Assembly: GCA_963619325.1 (NCBI GenBank)
Contig: CAVEVQ010000021.1
Location: 1 to 43,992, forward strand
Source: UBA1181 sp963619325
Lineage (GTDB): Bacteria; Bacteroidota; Bacteroidia; Bacteroidales; Paludibacteraceae
Reading direction: 5' to 3'
Length of the DNA stretch: 43,992 nt
In this document: positions 1 through 6,988 of the stretch, in pieces
How the letters are laid out: every line of letters starts with the position of its first letter
Position numbering within the stretch: the stretch's first letter is position 1
Notes under the pieces: generated by a model
Seen by the model: only the letters and a program-made list of their open reading frames with translations
What the model was told of the DNA's origin: nothing
Database searches by the model: none
Translations under genes and position numbers: made by a program

Positions 1-336
1 ATAGAAGATGTCATCGCCATATACCGCAAAAGATGGGAGATAGAACTGTTGTTTAAGCAACTGAAGCAAAATTTTCCGCTTAGATATTTTTACGGAGAGA
101 GTGCCAACGCCATCAAGATACAAATTTGGGTTACCCTAATAGCCAACCTTCTTCTGATGGTCATACAAAAACGCATCAAACGCCCCTGGAGCTTCTCCGG
201 ATTGGCTACAATGGTAAGGTTAATGCTCATGTATTACGTGAACTGCTATACTTTTCTTGAAGAACCCGAAAAAGACTGGGCAAAAATGGTTCAAGAGGCA
301 AAGGAATCGCCTCCAGAACCAAGTCTGTTTGATTAG
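1..336 (+). CDS. IS4-family transposase, C-terminal fragment
   Basis: The open frame runs from base 1 with no start codon in the window, so this is the last 111 residues of a longer transposase. Residues 8-22 (YRKRWEIELLFKQLK) contain the exact Y-x2-R-x3-E-x6-K signature of IS4-family DDE transposases, which includes the third catalytic acid (Glu in this motif). The following LLLMVIQ segment and the short acidic tail ending in SLFD are typical of the C-terminus of such enzymes in Bacteroidota. The product cuts and pastes its own element. Only the catalytic E region is visible, so activity cannot be judged. A TTG at 49 is in frame but is internal to the gene. Confidence 0.9.
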   Translation: MEDVIAIYRKRWEIELLFKQLKQNFPLRYFYGESANAIKIQIWVTLIANLLLMVIQKRIKRPWSFSGLATMVRLMLMYYVNCYTFLEEPEKDWAKMVQEAKESPPEPSLFD

Positions 337-433
337 AGGGGGCTTACTTTTTGAAAAGGCAAGCCCGAAGTCCCATTTTACAAGGCTTCGGGCAGGATAA
401 TTATGCTCTTTTGAGTTTTAGCGGACAGCAATA
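1..433 (+). mobile_element. 3' end of an IS4-family insertion sequence (truncated by window edge)
   Basis: The segment holds the end of a transposase gene (stop at 336) and about 97 bases of non-coding IS end. The outer limit is set by comparison with the window's right end: bases 382-433 are identical, in reverse complement, to 43941-43992, and similarity stops abruptly on both sides at 433/434 and 43940/43941. The element therefore ends at or within a few bases of 433. An inverted repeat, GCCCGAAG (363-370) with CTTCGGGC (386-393), lies just after the transposase stop and may act as its terminator. The other end of the element and its target duplication are outside the window. Confidence 0.85.
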
Positions 434-585
434 GATAATATACTGTATTTCATATTTTTCCGGGTATTCGCTGTTGTCAGTTTGGAAAATGGGATTTGCT
501 ATTGTAATCTCCATTTTTAAATGGTTGCTAACAAAACTTTTGTAGAGGTAATGAAAGAAGGGTTGTTCCGTAATTCCCTAATTTT

Positions 586-1179
586 TTACTTACCGCTTTT
601 CTTTTTTTCTTCTTCTATTCTCTTTTTTATCTGATTTGCCTTCTCGTAGTCCTCGTTCTGAATGGCTTCTTGCAAATCTTTGTTCATGAAGGCTATCTTC
701 AACTCGTCTGAATCAATGGGGATGAGTTGCTTGTTTGCCACCGAAGGAGTAGAGTCTACCAAATTCTTCGTCATCTCGCCGCCTTTGTACATCACCTCTT
801 TGGTGGCATACAATGGCGCATCGGTGAGAATAGCCAACGCAATTCCGTCTGTCGCTTTTATGTCTAAACTCTCAGTTTCGGTGCAATCTTTTCTGCTATA
901 TAACATTTTTGCCTTGTAGATGTCGTCGTTCAACTCGCTGATGCACACCTCCTTAACCTTGTATTCTTGTTGCTTCAGAAAGTCAGCGAACACCTCGTAG
1001 AGCGATGGCGTTGGAAGTCGTTTACCGAAGAGGTAGGCTGCGATGTGTGCCACCTCGTGCTTGCCCGTTGTGATTCCAAATTTCTCTTTCTCGTCTAAAT
1101 CTGAAAGAATAATCAGAAAATTGTCCTTTGAAGCGTTGACGGTGAGCATACTTAACACTCGAACTTGAATTTTATCCAT
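586..1179 (-). CDS. Bifunctional nuclease (BFN/DUF151) family protein with C-terminal UVR motif
   Basis: A 197-residue protein. Residues 1-150 match the BFN (DUF151) fold: ILSDLDEKEKFGITTGKHEVAHIA, then a PTPSLYEVF segment, then the DIKATDGIALAILTDAPLYATKEV block in the second half. About residues 166-192 (LQEAIQNEDYEKANQIKKRI) form a UVR-type helical hairpin like those in UvrB, UvrC and ClpC, followed by a Lys/Glu-rich tail. Plant BFN proteins have reported RNase and DNase activity; the bacterial function is not settled and I infer only nucleic-acid or protein binding. It is transcribed away from miaA and is alone between miaA and the IS. A TATATTTG-like -7 element on the minus strand lies at 1268-1275, giving a leader of about 85 bases. 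No terminator is obvious downstream. Confidence 0.85.
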   Translation of the reverse strand: MDKIQVRVLSMLTVNASKDNFLIILSDLDEKEKFGITTGKHEVAHIAAYLFGKRLPTPSLYEVFADFLKQQEYKVKEVCISELNDDIYKAKMLYSRKDCTETESLDIKATDGIALAILTDAPLYATKEVMYKGGEMTKNLVDSTPSVANKQLIPIDSDELKIAFMNKDLQEAIQNEDYEKANQIKKRIEEEKKKSGK

Positions 1180-1267
1180 AAAGTGTAAAGTGAAACAAAA
1201 CTTTTTGTCATAAACTAATTATTGTCTAAAAATGTATCAAAATTGTATTATAGTACATTTTTATATG

Positions 1268-1275
1268 CAAATATA
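1268..1275 (-). promoter_or_regulatory. Candidate -7 element for the BFN gene
   Basis: The minus strand reads TATATTTG, matching the Bacteroidota TAnnTTTG -7 consensus. No good TTTG -33 box is found at 19-23 bases, so this is a tentative call in a very AT-rich interval. Confidence 0.35.
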
Positions 1276-1315
1276 GACTATTACTAATAGAAAAAGAGTT
1301 TGTGAGAAATTTTTT

Positions 1316-1323
1316 TAACTTTG
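1316..1323 (+). promoter_or_regulatory. Candidate -7 element for miaA
   Basis: TAACTTTG matches TAnnTTTG and sits 22 bases before the GTG start of miaA. A TTTG at 1299-1302 is only 13 bases upstream, closer than the usual 19-23, so the -33 contact is uncertain. Confidence 0.45.
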
Positions 1324-1345
1324 TGATTCTATTTAATGTATCAAG

Positions 1346-2239
1346 GTGCAAAAAAAACTAATTGTAATAGAAGGACCAACTGCAGTTGGAAAAACGGAAT
1401 ACAGTCTACATGTGGCAGAGGAGTTGCATACAGAGATTGTCTCGTGTGACTCTCGTCAGATGTTTCGTGAAATGAAAATCGGTACGGCGGCTCCCACGGT
1501 GGATGAGTTAGTTCGTGTGCCTCATCATTTTGTAGGTAACCTCTCGATTCACGACTATTACAGTTGTGGTAAATTTGAGATTGAGGCTCTTCAGACGTTG
1601 GAAAATCTTTTTCAAACGCACGATTCTGTGGTGATGGCGGGGGGCTCAATGCTCTACATTGACGCTGTTTGCAAAGGGATTGATGAGGTGCCGAATATAG
1701 ATGAGAATTTGCGTGCTTCTCTTTGGAATCGTTTCCAAAATGAAGGTCTTGACACGTTATGTGAAGAGTTGAGACGGCTTGATCCAGAATATGCTCAGAT
1801 TGTGGACCTTAAAAATGGGAAACGTATTATACATGCTTTAGAGATATGTCTGCAAACAGGGAAGACATATACGGAGATTCGTAAAAACGAGAAGAAGGTT
1901 CGTCCGTTTGACATTGAAAAAATCGGGATTTTCCGTCCTCGGGAAGAATTGAATGAACGTATCAATGGTAGGGTGGACAATATGATGGATCAGGGATTGT
2001 TGGAGGAGGTGAAAAGTCTTTATCCTTACAAATCTCTCAATTCTCTTAACACCGTTGGTTACAGAGAGTTATTTGATTATATGGATGGTATATATACTTT
2101 AGAAGAGGCTGTGGAAAAGATAAAAACGAACACTCGTCGTTATGCTAAAAAACAGATGACGTGGTTCAAAAAAGATGATGAAGTCACTTGGATTGATCCG
2201 ACGACGTTCCAACCTATTGAAGGGAAAGTGTGCTATTGA
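1346..2239 (+). CDS. miaA: tRNA dimethylallyltransferase MiaA
   Basis: MiaA transfers a dimethylallyl group from DMAPP to N6 of A37 in tRNAs that read codons starting with U, giving i6A37. The 297-residue length is normal. Residues 10-17 (GPTAVGKT) are the P-loop; SCDSRQMFREMKIGTAAPT is the typical DSRQ/Y block that contacts A37 and substrate; VMAGGSMLYIDAVCKGID is the conserved GGSGLY-type motif. The C-terminal KTNTRRYAKKQMTWFKKD segment is a family hallmark. The start is GTG at 1346, the only in-frame start that keeps the full N-terminal strand before the P-loop. It stands alone, upstream of the ABC-F gene, which has its own promoter. The partner enzyme miaB lies 18 kb downstream. Confidence 0.97.
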   Translation: MQKKLIVIEGPTAVGKTEYSLHVAEELHTEIVSCDSRQMFREMKIGTAAPTVDELVRVPHHFVGNLSIHDYYSCGKFEIEALQTLENLFQTHDSVVMAGGSMLYIDAVCKGIDEVPNIDENLRASLWNRFQNEGLDTLCEELRRLDPEYAQIVDLKNGKRIIHALEICLQTGKTYTEIRKNEKKVRPFDIEKIGIFRPREELNERINGRVDNMMDQGLLEEVKSLYPYKSLNSLNTVGYRELFDYMDGIYTLEEAVEKIKTNTRRYAKKQMTWFKKDDEVTWIDPTTFQPIEGKVCY

Positions 2240-2245
2240 GATTTA

Positions 2246-2277
2246 TTTGTCTCATTCCTCATTTCTTCGTATCTTTG
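2246..2277 (+). promoter_or_regulatory. Bacteroidota housekeeping promoter for the ABC-F gene
   Basis: TTTG at 2246-2249, a 20-base spacer, then TATCTTTG at 2270-2277. This is a full match to the TTTG/TAnnTTTG promoter type. The leader to the ATG at 2318 would be about 35 bases. Confidence 0.75.
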
Positions 2278-2317
2278 CAATAATTTTCTTAAGAAATAAA
2301 ATTGTTCAAATTAAAAT

Positions 2318-3934
2318 ATGATTACAGCTTCAGACATTGTAGTGCAGTTCGGAAAAAGAATTCTTTTCCAAGATGTAAACCTTAAGTTCACTGGCGGAAA
2401 TTGCTACGGTATTATCGGTGCAAACGGTGCCGGAAAATCCACTTTTTTGAAAGTTATCAGTGGCGACCTTACCCCAACGAAGGGAAGCATTACGATTGCT
2501 CCAGGCGAGCGTTTGTCTGTTCTTCGTCAGGATCACTTCCAATTTGATGAAGTGTCAGTGCTTGAGACGGTGCTTCGTGGACACCAACCTCTTTGGGAGG
2601 TGATGCAGGAGAAAGACGCTCTTTATGCTAAAGCCGATTTTACGGATGCTGATGGTATTCGTGCCTCTGAATTGGAAGAGAAATTTGCAGAGATGGACGG
2701 GTGGAATGCTGAGAGTGATGCTGCTGCTCTTTTGAGTGGTTTGGGTATCAAAGAGGATTTACACTACAAAATGATGAAGGAATTGAGTGGAAAGGAGAAG
2801 GTACGCGTTCTGTTGGCACAGGCTTTGTTTGGCAAGCCAGACAATTTGTTACTTGATGAGCCTACCAACGACCTTGACCTTGAGACGGTTTCTTGGTTGG
2901 AAAATTACCTTTCTAACTTTGAGAATACGGTGTTAGTCGTTTCTCACGACCGTCACTTCCTGGATTCTGTTTGTACTCACACTGTAGACATTGACTATGG
3001 TAAGATATCAATGTTCGCAGGTAACTATAGTTTCTGGTATGAGTCAAGTCAGTTGGCTCTCCGTCAGCAAGCTCAACAAAACAAGAAAGCCGAGGAGAAG
3101 AAGAAGGAATTGATGGAGTTCATCCAACGATTCAGTGCCAACGTGGCTAAATCTAAGCAGACGACGAGTCGTAAGAAGATGTTGGAAAAACTTAACATAG
3201 AGGAGATTCAACCTTCAACGAGAAAATATCCAGGTATCATTTTTACGCCTGATCGTGAACCAGGAAACCAGATTCTGGAGGTGAACGACTTGTCATACAC
3301 TACGCCTGAGGGTGACGTGCTCTTCAGAAACGCGTCTTTTAACATAGAGAAAGACGACAAGGTGGTGTTCCTTTCTCACGACCCTCGTGCGATGACTGCG
3401 TTCTTCGAGATTATTAATGAAAATGTTAAGGCGACGTCGGGAACGTATAAGTGGGGGGTAACTATCACTTCGGCTTATTTGCCAGTTGACAATTCTAAGT
3501 TCTTCAATACTGATTTAAAATTGGTTGATTGGTTGGCGCAGTATTCTCCGGACACTAATGAATCTTTTGTTCGTGGCTACTTGGGACGTATGCTGTTTTC
3601 AGGCGAGGAAATTTACAAGAAGGCAAGTGTACTTTCTGGAGGTGAGAAAATGCGTTGTATGATTTCACGAATGATGCTCAAGAACGCCAACTGCTTAGTA
3701 CTTGATTCTCCAACCAATCACTTGGATTTGGAGTCAATCCAAGCATTCAACAATACTTTGAAGACTTTCAAAGGTGTCGTCTTGATGACTTCTCATGACC
3801 ATGAATTCATCCAAACTGTATGTAACCGAATTATAGAGTTGACGCCAAACGGAATCATTGATAAACGTATGGACTATGATGATTACATTACAAGTGATGA
3901 AATTGCTGCTTTAAAAGCAAAACTTTACGTTTAA
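2318..3934 (+). CDS. ABC-F family ATP-binding protein, YbiT type, with degenerate second ATPase domain
   Basis: A 538-residue soluble protein with two ABC domains and no membrane segments, closely resembling E. coli YbiT along its length (shared blocks include NRYG/NCYGIIGAN, RFSAN.AKSKQ.TSR in the inter-domain linker, and VLSGGEK.R near the end). ABC-F proteins bind the ribosome E-site region and affect translation or drug protection. Domain 1 has a normal Walker A (GANGAGKST, residues 34-42) and Walker B (LLLDEPTNDLD), but its signature is LSGKEK rather than LSGGE. Domain 2 is unusual: where Walker A should be (residues 348-365) the sequence is KVVFLSHDPRAMTAFFEI with no GxxGxGKS, and the catalytic glutamate after Walker B is Ser464 (LDSPTNHLD). 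I recall the same changes in Bacteroides homologues, so they are probably lineage-wide, not a local defect. A terminator follows. Confidence 0.9.
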   Translation: MITASDIVVQFGKRILFQDVNLKFTGGNCYGIIGANGAGKSTFLKVISGDLTPTKGSITIAPGERLSVLRQDHFQFDEVSVLETVLRGHQPLWEVMQEKDALYAKADFTDADGIRASELEEKFAEMDGWNAESDAAALLSGLGIKEDLHYKMMKELSGKEKVRVLLAQALFGKPDNLLLDEPTNDLDLETVSWLENYLSNFENTVLVVSHDRHFLDSVCTHTVDIDYGKISMFAGNYSFWYESSQLALRQQAQQNKKAEEKKKELMEFIQRFSANVAKSKQTTSRKKMLEKLNIEEIQPSTRKYPGIIFTPDREPGNQILEVNDLSYTTPEGDVLFRNASFNIEKDDKVVFLSHDPRAMTAFFEIINENVKATSGTYKWGVTITSAYLPVDNSKFFNTDLKLVDWLAQYSPDTNESFVRGYLGRMLFSGEEIYKKASVLSGGEKMRCMISRMMLKNANCLVLDSPTNHLDLESIQAFNNTLKTFKGVVLMTSHDHEFIQTVCNRIIELTPNGIIDKRMDYDDYITSDEIAALKAKLYV

Positions 3935-3960
3935 ATAGTGTATTAATCTTTTAAATATTT

Positions 3961-3996
3961 CTCAAACTGGCAAAAGTTTTTCTCTTCCAGTTTGAG
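3961..3996 (+). terminator. Rho-independent terminator after the ABC-F gene
   Basis: Perfect 10-bp arms CTCAAACTGG (3961-3970) and CCAGTTTGAG (3987-3996), followed by a run of seven T. Confidence 0.9.
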
Positions 3997-4026
3997 TTTT
4001 TTTCTTTAAAAATAAAGAATTAATAA

Positions 4027-5127
4027 ATGAAAGGTTTAATTAAATATTTCGCTATTTCTGCTTCTCTTTTGTCAATGATAAGTTGTGGAGAGCAGTCAAA
4101 TCGATTTAAGTCAATTAAGACAGAAGATGTTGTCGAGGCAGAGATTATCCGTATGGATAAAGATATTTATGAGTTGGACGAATGTATTACGAAACCTACG
4201 AAATTGGGAAATTATGATTTGATGACAGCAGACATTCCAGATGCTGATTCTGTCTGCCTGGATAACAAATTGATGGGGTTGCAGGAGAAATATCAAGACA
4301 AGTTTTTTCTCTATCTTCATCAGTTGGGTGCGATGACAGGTGTGATGTCTATTCGTCCAGCCACTTTGTTTTATCTGTTTCTCTCTCATCCTGCCTATCA
4401 CGATTTGTTTGCAGATTGCGAGAAAGAATATGAAAATATAGAGGATTTGCAAAAGGATTTTTCAAAAGCGTTTTCTCGCGCAAAGTCTTTGATTCCAGAT
4501 TTTAATGTGCCCAAGGTCTGCACTTATTTCTCTGGATTTGCGGAATACATTGCGGCGGATTCATCAACTGTTTATGTCTCATTGGAATATTTCTTAGGTG
4601 CTGAGTATAAGAATTATCAATATGTGCCGGGGATATATGAGTATATGAAACCGAATTTAAGGAGGGAAAAATTGGTTCCAGACGCGATGTATCATTGGCT
4701 ATGTTCTGAGTATCAACTTCAGAAAGAGGCTGGTAACCTATTGGATAATATGATACACTATGGTAAGATTCTCTATGTGATAGAGGCGATTTTACCGGAG
4801 ACAAGTATGAAAAATATTATAGGATATAACCAGGATCAATGGGAATGGTGCGAGAATAATGAGGCACAGATGTGGAATTATCTCCGACAATACAACCAAC
4901 TCTTCTCTACGGATAGCAAAGTGATTTCAGATTATCTATTCCCGGCAAACTGCACGAAATATTTCTCTACGGAGGAGAATCAAGCTCCAGCTCAGGCTAC
5001 ATTATGGTTAGGGTGGAGAATCGTTTCACAGTTTATGAAAGAAAACAAGGAAGTGTCTCTCAATGACTTGTTGACGGGAAACCAAGATGCGCAGGAGATT
5101 CTTCAACTCTCTAACTATCGTCCGTAA
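4027..5127 (+). CDS. GldB-like gliding-motility-type lipoprotein
   Basis: A 366-residue lipoprotein precursor: a short basic start, a hydrophobic stretch, and the lipobox LSMISC with Cys20 as the lipidated residue. The body matches the GldB family: MDKDIYELD near the N-terminus, then SLEYFLGAEYKNY, LLDNMIHYGKILYVIEAILPE, the strongly conserved QWEWCENNEAQMWNYL block, WLGWRIVSQFM, and a closing DAQEILQLSNYRP. In flavobacteria GldB is needed for gliding and type IX secretion. Non-gliding Bacteroidales also carry GldB-like proteins whose role is less clear; no other gld genes are seen here, so motility is not implied. The protein should sit in the cell envelope facing the periplasm or the surface. 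It is isolated between two terminators. Confidence 0.87.
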   Translation: MKGLIKYFAISASLLSMISCGEQSNRFKSIKTEDVVEAEIIRMDKDIYELDECITKPTKLGNYDLMTADIPDADSVCLDNKLMGLQEKYQDKFFLYLHQLGAMTGVMSIRPATLFYLFLSHPAYHDLFADCEKEYENIEDLQKDFSKAFSRAKSLIPDFNVPKVCTYFSGFAEYIAADSSTVYVSLEYFLGAEYKNYQYVPGIYEYMKPNLRREKLVPDAMYHWLCSEYQLQKEAGNLLDNMIHYGKILYVIEAILPETSMKNIIGYNQDQWEWCENNEAQMWNYLRQYNQLFSTDSKVISDYLFPANCTKYFSTEENQAPAQATLWLGWRIVSQFMKENKEVSLNDLLTGNQDAQEILQLSNYRP

Positions 5128-5144
5128 ATAAAAACAAAAAGTGA

Positions 5145-5185
5145 AAAAGGAGAGCAGTCAATATCTCATTGACTGCTCTCCTTTT
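5145..5185. terminator. Bidirectional terminator between gldB-like and DUF3276 genes
   Basis: An 18-bp perfect inverted repeat: 5145-5162 and 5168-5185 around a 5-base loop, with A-rich sequence before and T-rich sequence after it. It lies between convergent genes and can serve both. Confidence 0.93.
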
Positions 5186-5209
5186 ATTTTTTTGACAACT
5201 GATTGATTA

Positions 5210-5572
5210 TCAGCCGAAATCGATTTCAAATCGGTTAGAGGACTCATCACCGCCATTGTCTTCCTTTGAAGAGTTGTCTGACTCTTCGTTGTAGATAAAG
5301 TTCATCACCTCGTCGATACCATTGCGAAACTTCTCGAAATCCTCTTGGTACAAGAAAATTTTATGTTTCTCAAAAGACACCGGGGAAGTTTCATCTCCAG
5401 CAAATTTCTTCTTACTCTCTGTAATGGCCAAGAACAGCTCGTTCTTGCGATTACGTTTCACATCTAAATAATAGATGCGCTTCCCAGCTTTTAAAGCTTT
5501 CGAATAAACAATCTCCTGATCTCGCTTATCCGTCTCCATTAAGTTCTTTCCTTCTTCCATACTCATTTCCAT
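5210..5572 (-). CDS. PUR-alpha-like DNA/RNA-binding protein (DUF3276)
   Basis: A 120-residue protein. Residues 18-90 carry the PUR-repeat pattern of the DUF3276 family: EIVYSKALKAGKRIYYLDVK, NRKNELFLAITESKKKF, and SFEKHKIFLYQEDFEKF. The C-terminal 25 residues are acidic and Ser/Asn-rich, ending NRFEIDFG. PUR proteins bind single-stranded or duplex nucleic acid through alternating basic and aromatic residues; the Borrelia relative regulates gene expression. In Bacteroidota this family is universal and small, and its targets are not established. Two methionines (residues 1 and 3) precede MEEGKN, so the start could be a few codons later. It shares a bidirectional terminator with the gldB-like gene and faces no operon partner. 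Confidence 0.85.
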   Translation of the reverse strand: MEMSMEEGKNLMETDKRDQEIVYSKALKAGKRIYYLDVKRNRKNELFLAITESKKKFAGDETSPVSFEKHKIFLYQEDFEKFRNGIDEVMNFIYNEESDNSSKEDNGGDESSNRFEIDFG

Positions 5573-5656
5573 TTAATTTGTTCAATATTCCAAAACGAAA
5601 TCGATTACAATGTATTTTATTTTTTTGTATTTGCAAAGTTTCAACGAAAAAAATAA

Positions 5657-5686
5657 GAGGGAATGATAAAAATTCATCATTCCCTC
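5657..5686 (-). terminator. Rho-independent terminator after rpmA
   Basis: Perfect 11-bp arms (5657-5667 and 5676-5686) around an 8-base loop. Read on the minus strand the hairpin is followed by TTATTTTTTTT. Confidence 0.9.
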
Positions 5687-5708
5687 ATTATAAATCTTAA
5701 ATCGTTGA

Positions 5709-5975
5709 TTAGTTCTCTGCTACGACAGGCTCTACAGAAACGAAAGAACGACTATTTTGTTTCTTCTTGAATACTACTACACCATCAACCAATGCGAACA
5801 AAGTGTGGTCTTTACCCATACCGACGTTCTCACCTGGGTGGTGAACAGTACCACGTTGGCGAACTAAAATATTACCTGCCTTGGCAAATTGTCCACCGAA
5901 AATCTTAACACCGAGTCGCTTGCTTGCTGACTCACGACCGTTCTTGGAACTACCAACCGCTTTTTTGTGTGCCAT
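5709..5975 (-). CDS. rpmA: 50S ribosomal protein L27
   Basis: An 88-residue basic protein starting MAHKKAVGSSKNGRES, with the invariant SKRLGVKIFGGQ block, then GNILVRQRGTVHHPGENVGMG and DHTLFALVDG. L27 reaches the peptidyl-transferase centre of the large subunit with its N-terminal tail. The N-terminus begins directly with the mature-type MAHKK, so there is no cleavable extension of the kind found in Firmicutes. It lies 20 bases downstream of rplU in the usual L21-L27 pair and is followed by a strong terminator. Confidence 0.98.
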   Translation of the reverse strand: MAHKKAVGSSKNGRESASKRLGVKIFGGQFAKAGNILVRQRGTVHHPGENVGMGKDHTLFALVDGVVVFKKKQNSRSFVSVEPVVAEN

Positions 5976-5995
5976 TTCTTCTTAGTTTTTAAGGG

Positions 5996-6307
5996 TTAAG
6001 CGACTACGTTTTTGATTTTTAACTCTGTGAAGCATTGACGGTGACCGTTCAACTTACGGTATCCCTTTCTTCTCTTTTTGTGGAATACGAGAACCTTGTC
6101 TCCTTTAACGTGAGAAACAACTTCTGCTGTTACCTTTGCGCCTGCGATAGTTGGTGCACCAACGGTAACATTCCCGTCATTGTCTACTAACAATACTTTG
6201 TCAAACTCTACGTCAGAACCACGTTCTGCATCCAAACGATGAACATACACTTTTTGGTCTTTCTCAACCTTGAATTGCTGTCCAGCGATTTCTACAATAG
6301 CATACAT
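5996..6307 (-). CDS. rplU: 50S ribosomal protein L21
   Basis: A 103-residue protein starting MYAIVEIAGQQFKVEKDQ, a family hallmark, with VLLVDNDGNVTVGAPTIAGA in the middle and the basic VFHKKRRKGYRKLNGHRQ block that binds 23S rRNA. It is the first gene of the rplU-rpmA pair. A promoter is predicted at 6397-6428 on the minus strand, leaving a leader of about 80 bases that shows no convincing hairpin, so I see no evidence of an L21 leader element. Confidence 0.98.
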   Translation of the reverse strand: MYAIVEIAGQQFKVEKDQKVYVHRLDAERGSDVEFDKVLLVDNDGNVTVGAPTIAGAKVTAEVVSHVKGDKVLVFHKKRRKGYRKLNGHRQCFTELKIKNVVA

Positions 6308-6396
6308 GCTTTTTACTATTTTTTAGTTATTTCCGGTGGCGGATCTCAGAAAAGTATGAAATCACTTTTTTTTAGCCACGAAGGATAAATCGGGTG

Positions 6397-6428
6397 CAAA
6401 TTTAAATATTTTTCTCTATTTAAAGAAA
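6397..6428 (-). promoter_or_regulatory. Promoter for rplU-rpmA
   Basis: On the minus strand: TTTC (6425-6428), 20-base spacer, TAAATTTG (6397-6404), then CACCCGATT at the expected start site. One mismatch to the TTTG -33 box. Confidence 0.65.
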
Positions 6429-6488
6429 TGAAAATGTTGAAAATATGATGGGAAATTATTTGTTTTTAATCCGTCAATAGTAAAGTGG

Positions 6489-6971
6489 TTATGCCCTATG
6501 TTTTCCTGTGAAGTCTCTACATTGTATTGAAAAAACACAGGTGCGATCCATCACCTCCTTAGGAAATTGGTAGATTTCTTTGGTTCGTCCGATATGCTGC
6601 ATAAGTGTGTTGAGTGCGTGCGACTTCTTCTCGTAATCATTGATAAATTGAACTATGCCGCTACCCATTACGCTATCGTATCGAAATCCTGCCATACATG
6701 GTTTCTCTGTTGTCCCTGGTACAAATTCGTGTCCGCAGTCCATCTCGAAGTAGACATTTGGATTTTGCTTCAACAAGTCAATCTTCTTTCCTTCTGTTGC
6801 ACTGTGAACGTATAGAAGCAGGTCTTCACCAATTCTCTCATAACCAAAATTAAGGGCTACAACGTACGGAAGGTGATTATTGTCAACCATTGCTAAATGA
6901 AGAACGTCGCAATGGTCAATGATTTTGAAAATTTCATCAATCTCGTTAACTTGTCGGTCTGATCGTCTCAT
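6489..6971 (-). CDS. Pyridoxamine 5'-phosphate oxidase-like flavin-binding protein (Nim-related)
   Basis: A 160-residue protein starting MRRSDRQVNEIDEIFKII. This start is chosen because it lies 17 bases after the stop of the upstream gene; the longer frame to 7061 would run deep into that gene. Sequence features of the NimA/PNPOx-like split-barrel family: CDVLHLAMVDNNHLPYVVALNFGY, LLLYVHSATEGKKIDLLKQNPNVYFEMD, and MGSGIVQFINDYEKKSHALNTLM. Such proteins bind FMN or FAD; some members (Nim) confer 5-nitroimidazole resistance by reduction, but most chromosomal relatives have no tested function, so I do not assign resistance. It is the last gene of the rlmD-phosphoesterase unit. Confidence 0.85.
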   Translation of the reverse strand: MRRSDRQVNEIDEIFKIIDHCDVLHLAMVDNNHLPYVVALNFGYERIGEDLLLYVHSATEGKKIDLLKQNPNVYFEMDCGHEFVPGTTEKPCMAGFRYDSVMGSGIVQFINDYEKKSHALNTLMQHIGRTKEIYQFPKEVMDRTCVFSIQCRDFTGKHRA

Positions 6972-6988
6972 ATATACATAGGTATTGT

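Noticed and set aside
4027..5127. Gliding motility or type IX secretion locus.
   Set aside because: Only a GldB-like lipoprotein and a PorT-like barrel are present, far apart. No gldK-N, porU/V or C-terminal sorting domain proteins are seen, so no secretion system is claimed.
6308..6396. A ribosomal-protein leader (autoregulatory RNA) before rplU.
   Set aside because: The leader of about 80 bases shows no stable stem or resemblance to 23S rRNA binding sites that I can detect.
6489..6971. Nitroimidazole resistance gene (nim).
   Set aside because: The protein is of the broad PNPOx-like family, but resistance depends on particular members and expression; sequence alone here does not support it.
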